Both the position numbers and the translations under genes were made by a program. The notes beneath the pieces were generated by a model. That model was given only the letters and a program-made list of their open reading frames with translations. It made no database searches and was not told where the DNA came from. Shown piece after piece: positions 25,377 through 35,340 of a stretch of 64,000 nt of DNA (its first letter is position 1; each line of letters starts with the position of its first letter). The DNA comes from a bacterium (GTDB lineage: Bacteria > Joyebacterota > Joyebacteria > Joyebacterales > Joyebacteraceae), in NCBI GenBank assembly GCA_025782395.1, contig JALGZD010000004.1, positions 27,601 to 91,600 on the forward strand, written 5' to 3'.

Positions 25377-27161
25377 ATGAGACACAAGAAGCAGACAGAA
25401 ACGGGAACGAGGTCGATCCTGCTCCGCGTTCCCCTCTTCGCACTGGGTTTCGCCATTGCTATCGGGGCGTACCTGGGAGCGTTCGGGGTGCAAACGAGCG
25501 GCTTCACCATGGCCCTTGCTACAATACAGATCATCCGCATCCTCTGTGGGTGCGTGCTCTGTTATCTTCTGCTCGGGCTACTTGCGGTCTTGCCCATGCT
25601 GTTCGGCGCCGCAAGAAAGACCGACATCTCCCGCGCTGAGAGACGTATGGTCTTCGCCATGACGACGGTGACGGTCTGGGTGTTTTCCACGCTCGCCTTC
25701 CTGCCTGTGAAGGGTTCCGAGACATTCGTTCGCGCGGGCACGCTGACCACCTTCCAGCTTAACATGATCGGGGTGGCTGTCGTGCTCGTGGGAGGCCTTC
25801 TGCTCGGCTGGGTGACCGCGCTCATCGGTGTGCAGCTTCTCGCGCTGTTGAGAAACACTCTTACGAAGAGGGGGATGCACACCGTCGGAATCACCGCTCT
25901 TCTTATCGCCGTGCTCATACTGGCGATGGGGCCATCGCTGCGGTCAGGCGCGCGTCCACGGTTCTCGCTGCCTGCGGGGACAACACCCACCGGGATGCCG
26001 CGCGTTGTGGTGATCGGCGTGGACGGGTGTGACTGGGAGATGCTGGGCCCTCTGGTTGAGGCCGGCGAACTTCCGAACTTCGAGAGGCTGATGGAGCGTG
26101 GTTGGCACGGTCCTCTGCTTAGTTCGGAACCGATGATATCGCCCAGAATATGGACTACGATAGCGACGGGGAAGGTGCCGGACAAGCACGGGATTCTCGG
26201 TTTCGTCGACCTGAACGGCGTTCCCGTGAATGCGGCAATGAGAAGCGCACCGGCCATATGGGAGATAGTCTCGGGCTATGGTGGGATCGTAGGTGTGATC
26301 GGGTGGTACGTGACGTGGCCGGCTGACGATGTCAACGGCTTCATGATTTCGGATCGCGTCCACTCACTCATGAGAGGCCCTTTGCAGATCCTGCACACTA
26401 TTGAAGGACAACCGACAAACGAACGACTTCGCTCGTTCGGCTCGTTTGCGTTCGATGCAGGCTACAAGCGTCTTGATACAGGCAACAAGCGATACCAGCA
26501 GAACAGAATAGTCGACGAGCCGTTGAGATGGGGGTACCTGAGGGATGAGATCTATGCCGGCATGGCCGACGTCTTCATCCCGCGGTACGACCCAAACTTC
26601 TCAGCCATCTATCTCAGAGGCATCGATTTCGTACAGCATTTCTTCTGGCAGTACTCGGATCCGGAGCCGTTCGGGTCTGTGACACCGGAAGACATCAGGG
26701 CCTACGGAGATGTTATCCCAAACTACTACAGATACACAGACCGTTTGTTGGGCAGGTTGCTCGAATCCGTGGGAGACGACACGAATGTGCTTCTGGTCTC
26801 CGACCACGGCTTCCAGCCTCGCCTGGAACTCAACCCGAGCATGCCCCAGCTCACGGGCATGCATCACGAGCACGGTGTCATCATAGGCGCCGGCCCCGCC
26901 TTCCAGCGGCTCGGCCGATTCGACGACGCCACGATCCTCGATGTCGCTCCAACCTGTCTCGCGGTGCTGGGGCTGGCGGTACCGGATGACATGGACGGTC
27001 GCATTCTCCTTGAGACGATCCGCCCGAGCCATTTTGAGCGGTATCCTCTGAACTCAGTAGCAAGCTACGACTCGGCCATCGCCAGAGAGAGCGAGGAACT
27101 CGGTTCGACCATGGACGAATCGATCAAGGAACAGCTCAGATCCCTTGGCTACATCGAGTAG
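25377..27161 (+). CDS. Membrane-anchored alkaline-phosphatase-superfamily phosphodiesterase
   Basis: A 594-residue protein. The first ~200 residues hold about five membrane helices (for example FALGFAIAIGAYLGAF and IGVAVVLVGGLLLGWV). The AlkP-superfamily catalytic domain follows: VVVIGVDGCDWEMLGPLV, SPRIWTTIATGKVPDKHG, NVLLVSDHGFQPR and GMHHEHGVII. It ends KEQLRSLGYIE, matching the lipoprotein paralogue two genes upstream. The layout recalls lipid-headgroup phosphotransferases, but no specific family name is secure. The start overlaps just past the GT9 stop. Confidence 0.82.
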   Translation: MRHKKQTETGTRSILLRVPLFALGFAIAIGAYLGAFGVQTSGFTMALATIQIIRILCGCVLCYLLLGLLAVLPMLFGAARKTDISRAERRMVFAMTTVTVWVFSTLAFLPVKGSETFVRAGTLTTFQLNMIGVAVVLVGGLLLGWVTALIGVQLLALLRNTLTKRGMHTVGITALLIAVLILAMGPSLRSGARPRFSLPAGTTPTGMPRVVVIGVDGCDWEMLGPLVEAGELPNFERLMERGWHGPLLSSEPMISPRIWTTIATGKVPDKHGILGFVDLNGVPVNAAMRSAPAIWEIVSGYGGIVGVIGWYVTWPADDVNGFMISDRVHSLMRGPLQILHTIEGQPTNERLRSFGSFAFDAGYKRLDTGNKRYQQNRIVDEPLRWGYLRDEIYAGMADVFIPRYDPNFSAIYLRGIDFVQHFFWQYSDPEPFGSVTPEDIRAYGDVIPNYYRYTDRLLGRLLESVGDDTNVLLVSDHGFQPRLELNPSMPQLTGMHHEHGVIIGAGPAFQRLGRFDDATILDVAPTCLAVLGLAVPDDMDGRILLETIRPSHFERYPLNSVASYDSAIARESEELGSTMDESIKEQLRSLGYIE

Positions 27162-27167
27162 GACGAC

Positions 27168-28469
27168 TTGCATCCCAGTCCTGGAGGGCCCTTGCGTGCA
27201 TTGACAGGACCAAGGAGCAGCGGAGCTCACGTCAGGATAGGCTCTGTCTTCGGAATCGTCCTCGTGGCAGCCCTGCTCCAGGTCCTCAGCCAGATGCTCT
27301 TGGCAAGGGGGCTTCCGAAAGAGTCCGTCGGGATCGTCTCCCTTCTTCTTGGAGCTCTTCCGCTCCTGTCGACGATTTCCCTGCTTGGCCAGAACTCCGC
27401 AACTGTACGATTCATCGCTCGTTCATCCGGCGAAACCTACAACATCCGAGCGCACGTTCAGCGGATACTCACCGTGGTCGTGCCGCTCAGCATCGCCGTG
27501 GGTGTCATCGCCGGCCTGTTCTACGCATTGACGTTTCTGTCGGTGTTGACACTTGTCGTCCTGGTAGCCTCGCAGAACGTCGTGCTCCTCGTAAGCGGGG
27601 TGGAGCGGGCGCGGCACCACTACGAACGAGCCATGCTCTGGAGACAGATGCCCGTCATCTTGACGGCACTGTTGTTCTCAGTTGCTTTTCTGGCCACGCA
27701 TATGGATCTCATCTCTGTCCAATGGTCACTTGTCCTGGCGTTCGGAGTCTGGGGAGGCTGGCTCGCGTTTAAGGCTACGAGTCGTTCCTCGAGCAAAGGT
27801 ACTGAAGGCTCCGGAGATCTTCGGGACGTTCCGTCATCCGTGCTCAGAGAGGGGCTTCTGTTCCTGGGGACGGGGCTTTCGCTCTCGGTGATGGTCGGAC
27901 TCGACAAACTCATCATCGGCAAGATGTTGACCTATTCCGACCTCGCGATCTATGCCACCGTCTTCGCTACGATGAAGGGGTTCGACTTCCTCTTCTATTC
28001 CATCGGATATGTCCTCATGCCCAGCGCCGGCAGGATGGCGCGGGTCCGCCTCGGTCGCCATTTCGGCGGCATTGCCCTTCTAGCTGTTGCGCTCTCTTCA
28101 GCCTACTTTTTCTTCGGCGACGACGCAGTGCACATCCTGTATGCAGGGCGCTACGACTCAGGTTCGTATCTGATACTTCCTTTCATCTTGTCCGGCGTGT
28201 TCAAGCTGTTTTACTCTATTCCAGCCAGCTTCATCGGCGGACGTCTGCCACGAGTCGCCGTGAAGCAGTTCATGTGGCTGAACTTCGGAACGATGGCGGT
28301 CAACATCGTGCTCGATATCGTTCTCATACTGAGGATGGGACTGATGGGAGCAGCGGTGGCAACAGCCATCGCATGGGGGATGCGTCTGGCAGGCGGAATG
28401 CTGGTACTGGCGCGACACCGTTCTCATCTCGGTGAGATATCGGAGAGCGAGCCCACCAACGGATTCTGA
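27168..28469 (+). CDS. Polysaccharide flippase (Wzx-like)
   Basis: A 433-residue polytopic membrane protein with about twelve hydrophobic segments, from IGSVFGIVLVAALLQVLSQM at the N-terminus to a basic, His/Glu tail. The pattern and the segment LARGLPKESVGIVSLLLG match the MOP (multidrug/oligosaccharide/polysaccharide) exporter superfamily. It would flip lipid-linked saccharides from the cytoplasmic to the periplasmic leaflet. The start is TTG 27168; GTG 27195 is an alternative. No O-antigen polymerase (Wzy) was recognised beside it. Confidence 0.82.
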   Translation: MHPSPGGPLRALTGPRSSGAHVRIGSVFGIVLVAALLQVLSQMLLARGLPKESVGIVSLLLGALPLLSTISLLGQNSATVRFIARSSGETYNIRAHVQRILTVVVPLSIAVGVIAGLFYALTFLSVLTLVVLVASQNVVLLVSGVERARHHYERAMLWRQMPVILTALLFSVAFLATHMDLISVQWSLVLAFGVWGGWLAFKATSRSSSKGTEGSGDLRDVPSSVLREGLLFLGTGLSLSVMVGLDKLIIGKMLTYSDLAIYATVFATMKGFDFLFYSIGYVLMPSAGRMARVRLGRHFGGIALLAVALSSAYFFFGDDAVHILYAGRYDSGSYLILPFILSGVFKLFYSIPASFIGGRLPRVAVKQFMWLNFGTMAVNIVLDIVLILRMGLMGAAVATAIAWGMRLAGGMLVLARHRSHLGEISESEPTNGF

Positions 28470-28520
28470 GATTTCCGTCTATCCGAACAACCTGATGACT
28501 AATGCATGAGGGAGACGTGA

Positions 28521-31004
28521 ATGCCTCACAAACAGGGAAAAGGGGCGCCCCGCAGACGCCCGAGAACGGGCAGTGCGAGCGCGAGGACACAGAACGACCG
28601 TCCAGACCGTAGCCCGACCGCACGGGAGACGGCTATGAGCGGCCGATCTGTCTTCGGCAGCAGAGCCACGCTCATCTCACTCGCCATGATCATCGGCATA
28701 GGCCTGATCTACTTTCACCGGGTCATATTCGGGGGTGAGATCCTCACCGGCGGTGACGTGCTGGCCGGAGCTGCCATATTCGAGGACTACGCGACTGAAC
28801 GGATAGCGAGCGGACAGCTACCGCTCTGGAACCCCTACATATTCTCCGGGATGCCTTTCCTTGAGAGCATGACCTGGAACGGGATCGTATACCCCAGCTA
28901 CTGGATCCGGAGGTTCCTTGAGAGCGTCCCCGGTGTCACGCTCCCGAGACTCTTCTTCCTGGTTCTCCACTACATCGTGGCGGGAGTGGGCACATTCTTC
29001 TTTCTTCGGTCGAGGAAGGTCGGTCACGCTGGTGCTGTTACCGCAGCCGCAGCGTTCATGCTCTCTCCTCATCTGGTGGGACTTGCCACAATAGGTCATG
29101 GCGGGAAGGTCCTGAGCGCCGCCTACATCCCTCTGGTTCTCCTGGCCGCGTTCAGGCTGCTCGAGACGGGACAGCGCCGGTGGGTGGCCATCCTTGCGAC
29201 TGTGGGGGGATTGCAGTTCCTTGCGCGACACGTTCAGGTCAGCTACTACACGTGGCTCGCCGTGGGACTTCTTCTGATCTTCTACCTCATTACCGCGCGA
29301 CGCGATGGCGAGCGCCCTGGCGCGTTGTTCCTGAAGACCGGACAGCTCGTGACGGCCGGAATCCTTGCCGCGACGTTGGCAGCCGTTCTTCTCTTGCCGT
29401 TGATGAGTTACTCTGACCTCTCCACGCGGGTGGGCCAGGCGGGGGGTATGGGATTCGCGCAAGCCACTATGTGGTCATTCCACCCAACGGAGTTGGCGAC
29501 ATTGCTCGTACCGTCGGCTCTTGGGCTCTCAAACGAGACCTACTGGGGAACGATGCCGTTTCAGCAGGTCTCACACTATGTCGGATATGTCGTTCTTGCC
29601 CTGGCTGCTATCGCGGCTTTCCGAAAGAGGGATCGTGACGTCCGCTTCCTTCTGGTTCTCGCAGCTGTCGGCATCTTCCTTTCGTTTGGTCGCCACATCG
29701 GTCCCGTCTATCGTCTTATGTACAACCTGCTGCCGGGATTCAATCGCTTCCGCGTTCCTGCGCTCTTTCTTCTTCTGTCTCAGTTTTCGCTTGCGGCTTT
29801 GGCCGGACACGGTGTGAGTGCTCTCTTGAGGGAGGAGAACGCGTGCGGGACCCTCTCCAGGGAGAAAGAACCCGGGGCGGCGAGAGCAGGATGGCTACAT
29901 TGGGCAATCGGCACGGCGGCAGTTGGAATCGGCGTAGGGGTAGTGGTGATGCTGTCCCGCTCGTCCATCGAACAGACTGCCTCGGCGTCCCTGATGGCGA
30001 AGCACACGGGTGTTGCGGCCTCCGCACTCAGACAGGTAGGAGCCAGGGCTGCAACGATGGCCGCAAGAGACGCCGGCATACTGATAGCCTTCGCTGCAGC
30101 GACAGGCGTCGCCATCTTTGTAGCCTCTACGAGAAAACTCGCCGGCTGGATCGTGGCAGTGCTGTTGGTGGGGCTCGTGGTATGGGATGTCTCGACCGTG
30201 AACGCGCGTTTCCTTCACCCGGAACCGATGAGATCACTCTCATCTTATTTTCCGGAGACGCCGACAGTCAGCTATCTGAAAGAGCAACCCGGCGTTTTCA
30301 GAGTGGCACCTCTGGGAGAGAGCTTCTCCTCAAACGAGTGGATGTACCACCGGATCGAATCGATTGGGGGGTACCATCCAGCGAAGCTTCAAACGTACAA
30401 CCGCCTTCTGGAACAACTCGGACTCGGTAACCTGAAGTTCCTTGCCCTTACGAACGTGCGCTATCTCGTCGGACCCGAGCACGAGCTCGGACACCCGGCG
30501 TTCAGGATGGTCGCACCGCGCGTTCATGAGAATCTTGCGGCAATGCCGCGCGTATTCCTCATGGGCAGCGCCAAGACCGTGCGGTCCAAACATGTCGCTC
30601 TGGGCGAACTCGCCACCGACGGGTTCAACCCCGCTGCGTACGCCATCGTCGACCGAGAGCTGCCCGGTCCCGTCGAAGAGGTAGGGAATAGTAGCGTCCA
30701 GCTCATTTCGCACTCACCCGAAAGAATCGTTGTAACTGCAGAAATCATGCGACCTTGTCTTCTCGTTTTCTCTGAGATATACTACCCACGAGGGTGGAAG
30801 GCGTTCGTCGATGATCAAGAGACCTGTATCTACCGGACGAACTACGCCTTCCGCTCGGTATATCTCGAACCGGGGAATCACACGGTCGTCATGAGCTACA
30901 CGGCCGAAGGACTCCGGTCCGGGCTTGTTGTTTCTGTACTCTCGGCACTCATCATCGCGCTCTTGTGGGCGCTCCCAACCAGAGGCGGGAACCGGAGAGA
31001 ATAG
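28521..31004 (+). CDS. YfhO-family membrane protein (GT-C-like)
   Basis: An 827-residue membrane protein with a basic N-terminal tail, more than ten predicted helices, and a C-terminal soluble domain. The early loop LTGGDVLAGAAIFEDYATER followed by PLWNPYIFSGMPFLESM is the YfhO/GT-C signature, where acidic residues near the membrane surface bind polyprenyl-phosphate sugars. The C-terminus includes FSEIYYPRGWKAFVDDQE, typical of YfhO proteins. It probably transfers sugars in the periplasm from lipid carriers made by the DPM-like enzymes nearby. The next gene starts directly after the stop. Confidence 0.83.
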   Translation: MPHKQGKGAPRRRPRTGSASARTQNDRPDRSPTARETAMSGRSVFGSRATLISLAMIIGIGLIYFHRVIFGGEILTGGDVLAGAAIFEDYATERIASGQLPLWNPYIFSGMPFLESMTWNGIVYPSYWIRRFLESVPGVTLPRLFFLVLHYIVAGVGTFFFLRSRKVGHAGAVTAAAAFMLSPHLVGLATIGHGGKVLSAAYIPLVLLAAFRLLETGQRRWVAILATVGGLQFLARHVQVSYYTWLAVGLLLIFYLITARRDGERPGALFLKTGQLVTAGILAATLAAVLLLPLMSYSDLSTRVGQAGGMGFAQATMWSFHPTELATLLVPSALGLSNETYWGTMPFQQVSHYVGYVVLALAAIAAFRKRDRDVRFLLVLAAVGIFLSFGRHIGPVYRLMYNLLPGFNRFRVPALFLLLSQFSLAALAGHGVSALLREENACGTLSREKEPGAARAGWLHWAIGTAAVGIGVGVVVMLSRSSIEQTASASLMAKHTGVAASALRQVGARAATMAARDAGILIAFAAATGVAIFVASTRKLAGWIVAVLLVGLVVWDVSTVNARFLHPEPMRSLSSYFPETPTVSYLKEQPGVFRVAPLGESFSSNEWMYHRIESIGGYHPAKLQTYNRLLEQLGLGNLKFLALTNVRYLVGPEHELGHPAFRMVAPRVHENLAAMPRVFLMGSAKTVRSKHVALGELATDGFNPAAYAIVDRELPGPVEEVGNSSVQLISHSPERIVVTAEIMRPCLLVFSEIYYPRGWKAFVDDQETCIYRTNYAFRSVYLEPGNHTVVMSYTAEGLRSGLVVSVLSALIIALLWALPTRGGNRRE

Positions 31005-31718
31005 ATGAAGCTCATGGTCATCGTTCCGACCTACAACGAGCGGGAGAACCTGGCCAATCTGGCGCCACTGGTGCTGTCTCAATTGCCGGATGTTCAGCTT
31101 CTTGTGGTGGACGACGGATCGCCTGACGGAACCGGCGAGCTGGCTGACAGGCTGGCGGCTGAAGATGACCGTGTGCATGTCATACACCGCCCGACGAAGA
31201 TGGGACTTGGATCCGCGTACGTCCAGGGCTTCCACTACGCTCTGGGCACCGACGCGGACCTCATCGTCCAGATGGACGCCGATTTCTCTCACGAGCCGGC
31301 CGTGATCCCCGATCTTGTGCGACAGGCCGAGAACTATGACGTGGTTCTGGGATCCCGCTATATCACGGGTGCCAATGTCGTGAACTGGCCTCTCAGGCGT
31401 CTTTTCCTAAGCTACTTCGCGAATGTCTACACGCACATCATCACGGGACTTCCAGTGAGGGATTCTACCGGCGGTTTCAAGTGCTTCAGAAGGAACGTGC
31501 TGGCAAGCATCGATCTCGATGCCATCAGATCGGACGGTTACTCGTTCCAGATTGAAGTGAACTTCCGGTGCTGGAGAAAGGGCTTCTCCATCTACGAGAT
31601 CCCGATCGTCTTTGTGGACCGACACGCGGGAACGTCCAAGATGTCCAGACGGATCGTGTGGGAAGCAATGTGGCTCGTATGGCGTCTGCGGCTTGACCGG
31701 ATACTGAGGAGAATGTGA
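31005..31718 (+). CDS. Polyprenol-monophosphate mannosyltransferase-like GT2
   Basis: A 237-residue soluble DPM1-like enzyme. Key motifs are MVIVPTYNERENLANLAPL, VVDDGSPDGTGELAD, VQMDADFSHEPAVIPDLV and GSRYITGANVVNWPLRR, and the catalytic-loop DSTGGFKCFRRNVL. It should move a hexose from a nucleotide sugar to undecaprenyl phosphate, giving a donor for GT-C enzymes such as the YfhO-like protein just upstream. ATG 31005 abuts the preceding stop. It overlaps the next gene by 4 bases (GTGA). Confidence 0.93.
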   Translation: MKLMVIVPTYNERENLANLAPLVLSQLPDVQLLVVDDGSPDGTGELADRLAAEDDRVHVIHRPTKMGLGSAYVQGFHYALGTDADLIVQMDADFSHEPAVIPDLVRQAENYDVVLGSRYITGANVVNWPLRRLFLSYFANVYTHIITGLPVRDSTGGFKCFRRNVLASIDLDAIRSDGYSFQIEVNFRCWRKGFSIYEIPIVFVDRHAGTSKMSRRIVWEAMWLVWRLRLDRILRRM

Positions 31719-33871
31719 GCTCTCGCGGAGGATCTTTCGACCTCTCGATCGTGATCGTCGGCTACAATAGCCGTCCTGACCTCGATGGTTGTCTTCGGGC
31801 AATAGAGGCATCGCTCGATGCGGTCACCAGCGAGACGATTGTGATCGACAACGCGTCGTCAGACGGGACCGTGAGCCTGGTCAAGCGGGAGTTCAAATGG
31901 GTCAGGCTATTTGAGAACTCCAGCAATGTGGGATTGGCGAGGGCCGTTAACAGGGGCATCAGAGAGGCAAAGGGGCACTACGTCCTTGTCCTGAACCCGG
32001 ATATCCAGATCCGGAGCGGTTCGCTCGACGCTCTGGTCGCGTTCATGGACAGTCACAGCGACGTCGGGATGGCGGGGGCGAAGCTCCTCAACACGGATGG
32101 GAGCCTTCAGTACTCGTGTCGCGCATTCTACACGTTCTGGACTCTCGTTCTGAGAAGGACCTTTCTCGGAACACTGTTCAAGCATAGCCGGACAATCCAA
32201 CGGCATCTGATGCTCGACTACGACCACGAAACACCGCGCGAAGTAGACTGGATACTGGGCGCATGCATGCTGACGCGGCGCGATGCTCTGGCTGATGTAG
32301 GTCCGATGGACGAGCGCTTCTTTCTCTACTTCGAGGACGTGGACTGGTGCTACAGGATGTGGCGCGGCGGATGGAAGGTCTGCTACGTTCCGGCATCGGT
32401 CATGACGCACCGCCATGCAAGAGAGAGCGCTGGATCAGGTATCAGCCGGCAACTTGTGTCCCATCTGCTCTCGCTCGCACACTTCTATGAGAAGTGGGGA
32501 GGGTTCATCTACGCTTTGAAGAGACACAGACGAATCCTCAGGACGTCACTCCTTCTGATCTCAGATGTGGTGGCCATCAACGCGGGCTTTGCGTTTGCGT
32601 ACCTGCTTCGCTCCAGCCTACGCGGTCTCCTGGCCAAACCTCTTTTCGGCGTGGAGATCTATGGGGCTTTCCTGGTCTTTTCGAACATCATGTTCCTGGT
32701 CACGTTTGCCTTCTTTGGGCTCTATCATGGCAGACAGGAGCGCGAACCCTGGGCCGACACATTCCTGCGGCTGACTCGGGCGTCAGCAGTGGCCGCCATC
32801 ATCCTGATGGCCAGCACGTTCCTTGCCTCCACAATTGTCTATTCGCGCCTGCTCGTCGGAGCGTTCAGCCTGCTCGTGGTCATTCTGGCGTCGATCCAGC
32901 GAGGGGGACTCAGACTGCTCCACAACCAGATCAGGGCGGGAAGCTTCGATCTGGCGCGAGTCGCCGTCGTTGGAACCGGAAGAACGGCAGTCCGTCTTGC
33001 GGAACGGATTGCATCCCGTCCGGCTCTTGGTTACGATCTCGTAGGACTCGTGGACCCCGGACTGGGCAAGCGTGAGCCATCAGCGATCCCCGTTATCGGT
33101 ATGCTCGAGAACCTCATCGACCTTGTCGATGCCCAGAGGCTGGAGGAAATCATATTCGCCGATCCCGAGCTGCCGAACTCGGAGATTTCGGACTTTCTGC
33201 TGCGGGCCAGACGGAGTACGGTAGATGTGAGGTTGGTCTCGGGGCTGACGGGAATCATGACGCAGCGGGCGCGGGTTGAGGAGTTCCTCGACACGCCCGT
33301 CGTGACGTTTGAGCGGGAGGCCCTCCTGGGTACGAAGGGAGGGGTGAAGCGCGCTCTGGACATCGGGGGCGCGGCCGTTCTGCTGACGTTATGGTCGCCG
33401 ATACTGGCGGTGTCTGCTCTCGTATCAAAAGCGACGCGGGGGCGCGGGCCGATCACGCGCAGCGTGCGTGCGGGCCGGAACCAGGTGGAATACCAGATGC
33501 TCACGCTTCATCCCGAGGACGCAGAGTCCGCCCTCAGACGCTTCATCGTGCGGCACGGTCTGAACGGGTTCCCGGCACTTGTGAACGTCCTCCGGGGCGA
33601 CATGAGTCTCGTGGGGCCCGAACCTCTTGTGCCTGCGGTAGCCGACAGGTGCGACACAAGGTCGCGCGTCAGGTTCGACGCAAGACCCGGGATCGTTGGG
33701 CTCGCTCGGATTGCCGGAAGTGGAACGTATTCTGGTGATGACGCCGCAACACGTGATGACAGCGCAACGGCTCTGGATGCCTACTACGTTCAGAACTGGT
33801 CACTCGGAAGTGATCTGCGGATCGTGCTGCGCTGGCTTCTCCGCTGTGCCGGGGGACGCTCAGGATATTGA
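31715..33871 (+). CDS. Fusion of GT2 glycosyltransferase and degenerate sugar-phosphate transferase (PNPT)
   Basis: A 718-residue fusion. Residues 1-270 are a GT2 domain (SIVIVGYNSRPDLDGCL, VLNPDIQIRSGSL, FLYFEDVDWCYRMWRGG). Residues ~285-400 hold four membrane helices, and ~410-520 a Rossmann-like domain (VAVVGTGRTAVRLAERI). The C-terminus is a polyisoprenyl-phosphate hexose-1-phosphate transferase domain: VKRALDIGGAAVLL (K545-D549) and NVLRGDMSLVGPEP. The catalytic DE pair, normally SLDELPQLWNV, reads GLNGFPALVNV here (N617-G618). The KFRTM motif is also lost. It is therefore probably inactive as a phosphotransferase, or works differently; the GT2 half looks intact. Confidence 0.85.
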   Translation: MSSRGGSFDLSIVIVGYNSRPDLDGCLRAIEASLDAVTSETIVIDNASSDGTVSLVKREFKWVRLFENSSNVGLARAVNRGIREAKGHYVLVLNPDIQIRSGSLDALVAFMDSHSDVGMAGAKLLNTDGSLQYSCRAFYTFWTLVLRRTFLGTLFKHSRTIQRHLMLDYDHETPREVDWILGACMLTRRDALADVGPMDERFFLYFEDVDWCYRMWRGGWKVCYVPASVMTHRHARESAGSGISRQLVSHLLSLAHFYEKWGGFIYALKRHRRILRTSLLLISDVVAINAGFAFAYLLRSSLRGLLAKPLFGVEIYGAFLVFSNIMFLVTFAFFGLYHGRQEREPWADTFLRLTRASAVAAIILMASTFLASTIVYSRLLVGAFSLLVVILASIQRGGLRLLHNQIRAGSFDLARVAVVGTGRTAVRLAERIASRPALGYDLVGLVDPGLGKREPSAIPVIGMLENLIDLVDAQRLEEIIFADPELPNSEISDFLLRARRSTVDVRLVSGLTGIMTQRARVEEFLDTPVVTFEREALLGTKGGVKRALDIGGAAVLLTLWSPILAVSALVSKATRGRGPITRSVRAGRNQVEYQMLTLHPEDAESALRRFIVRHGLNGFPALVNVLRGDMSLVGPEPLVPAVADRCDTRSRVRFDARPGIVGLARIAGSGTYSGDDAATRDDSATALDAYYVQNWSLGSDLRIVLRWLLRCAGGRSGY

Positions 33872-33925
33872 GACGTTCAGGACGTTGAATGGAGCAACAC
33901 AACACTGATGGAGGTGTTTGAACCC

Positions 33926-35266
33926 ATGCGCAGTGTCTCACTCGCGCTCGCCATACTGGCCGCCACCCTCTCCTGGGCAACCGGTTCTGCCGTAGCCGAC
34001 GATTGGGAGACCGTCGACACTCCCAATGATGTCAAGATCTTCGACACGGACATCCAGGGAAGCACAATCTGGTTTTCGACCCACGGTGAAGGTCTCGTCG
34101 GATATGACGGGAACAGCTGGGTTACCCACAAGACCGAGGACGGCGGAATCCGGAGGAATACCTGGAACTACCGGGTGTACGTAGACAGCGGAGGCCGCAA
34201 GTGGATCACGAGGGACAGCGATCTGACCATAGACTGCCTCGATGACAACGGGACATTCTCGAACAAGACCGATGATTCATGGTCGTACTACAGCTACCCG
34301 GACGACCTCGCCAACAACAGGGTCTTTTCCGCTGCTGAGGATCTGAGCGGGCGCGTCTGGTTTGGTATGCGCGACGAGAATCACAGCCGCACAGGCACCC
34401 TCGAGCTCTTTATCGACCATGGCGATACGGTCGAGTGGGTGCACTACGATAACGCGTGGAGTCCTGATTCCACGTGTTTCGCTGACGACGACGTGCGAGC
34501 TCTGGTTGTCGACCAGGACGGCCGACTCTGGATCGGCTACAACGCGGCAGGGATCGATGTGTGGGACTACGGTGATCCCCTCGTGTTCGCAGACGACACG
34601 TGGCTTCACTACGGCGAGGACAGTGGACTGCCAGACGATCAAGTGCACACGCTCGCCCTCGGAAGTGACGGCCGCGTGTGGGTTGGAACACTCGGAGGCC
34701 TCGGTGTTTTCAACGCCGCTTCCGAAAGCTGGGCGACGGTGGAGGAACTCCCCGGGAATCAGGTGCGAGCACTCGCAGAAGACGGGCAGGGGCACATGTG
34801 GGTCGGAACCAACGAGGGCGTCGCGATGCTCTACGGGAATCTTGGAATCGCGTCCACATATGACGAATCGGACGGCCTGGCTGACAGTCGAATAGACCAC
34901 ATTGCAGTAGACAAGGCCAGCGGCGATGTCTGGGCGGTTTCGGTGAATGAACTCATCGATGATACCGAACTCAATCTCTTCAGGTCAGGAATCGTCGCTG
35001 GGATGGGCAACCTGTTCGTCTACCCGAATCCCTGGCGGGAAGATGAATCGGCTCAGATGGTGCAGATCTATGGTGCGCCCGAGACATCAGAGGTGGAAGT
35101 CCTCGATCTGAGCGGGCAGCTGATGGCCAGGCTTGAACCGAGCGAGCCGTATATCTGGGATTCCCTTGACGATTCGTTTGATGAAGTGCCGAGTGGCGTC
35201 TACATCCTTAGAGTCGAGCTTCCGAACGGCGACGTTCAGTTCCTGAAGGTCGCCATCATCCGCTAG
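33926..35266 (+). CDS. Secreted regulator-propeller protein with C-terminal PNP/FlgD-type domain
   Basis: A 446-residue exported protein. The start is ATG 33926 (GGAGG 11 bases upstream), giving a signal peptide ending near TGSAVA. Several 'two-component regulator propeller' blades follow (GRLWIGYNAAGIDVWD, GRVWVGTLGGLGVF, GHMWVGTNEGVAML), separated by NQVRALAEDG-type linkers. The last ~85 residues begin VYPNPWREDES and contain VEVLDLSGQLMARL and VPSGVYILRVEL, as in type 9 secretion sorting or FlgD-like domains. No kinase domain is attached. Its role among glycan genes is unknown. Confidence 0.8.
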   Translation: MRSVSLALAILAATLSWATGSAVADDWETVDTPNDVKIFDTDIQGSTIWFSTHGEGLVGYDGNSWVTHKTEDGGIRRNTWNYRVYVDSGGRKWITRDSDLTIDCLDDNGTFSNKTDDSWSYYSYPDDLANNRVFSAAEDLSGRVWFGMRDENHSRTGTLELFIDHGDTVEWVHYDNAWSPDSTCFADDDVRALVVDQDGRLWIGYNAAGIDVWDYGDPLVFADDTWLHYGEDSGLPDDQVHTLALGSDGRVWVGTLGGLGVFNAASESWATVEELPGNQVRALAEDGQGHMWVGTNEGVAMLYGNLGIASTYDESDGLADSRIDHIAVDKASGDVWAVSVNELIDDTELNLFRSGIVAGMGNLFVYPNPWREDESAQMVQIYGAPETSEVEVLDLSGQLMARLEPSEPYIWDSLDDSFDEVPSGVYILRVELPNGDVQFLKVAIIR

Positions 35267-35340
35267 GCAACGCACATCCAGGATTTCGGCTGACTCCGGG
35301 AGCCTCAGAAGGCGGTGCGACGAAAGGCAGCAGAGAGACC

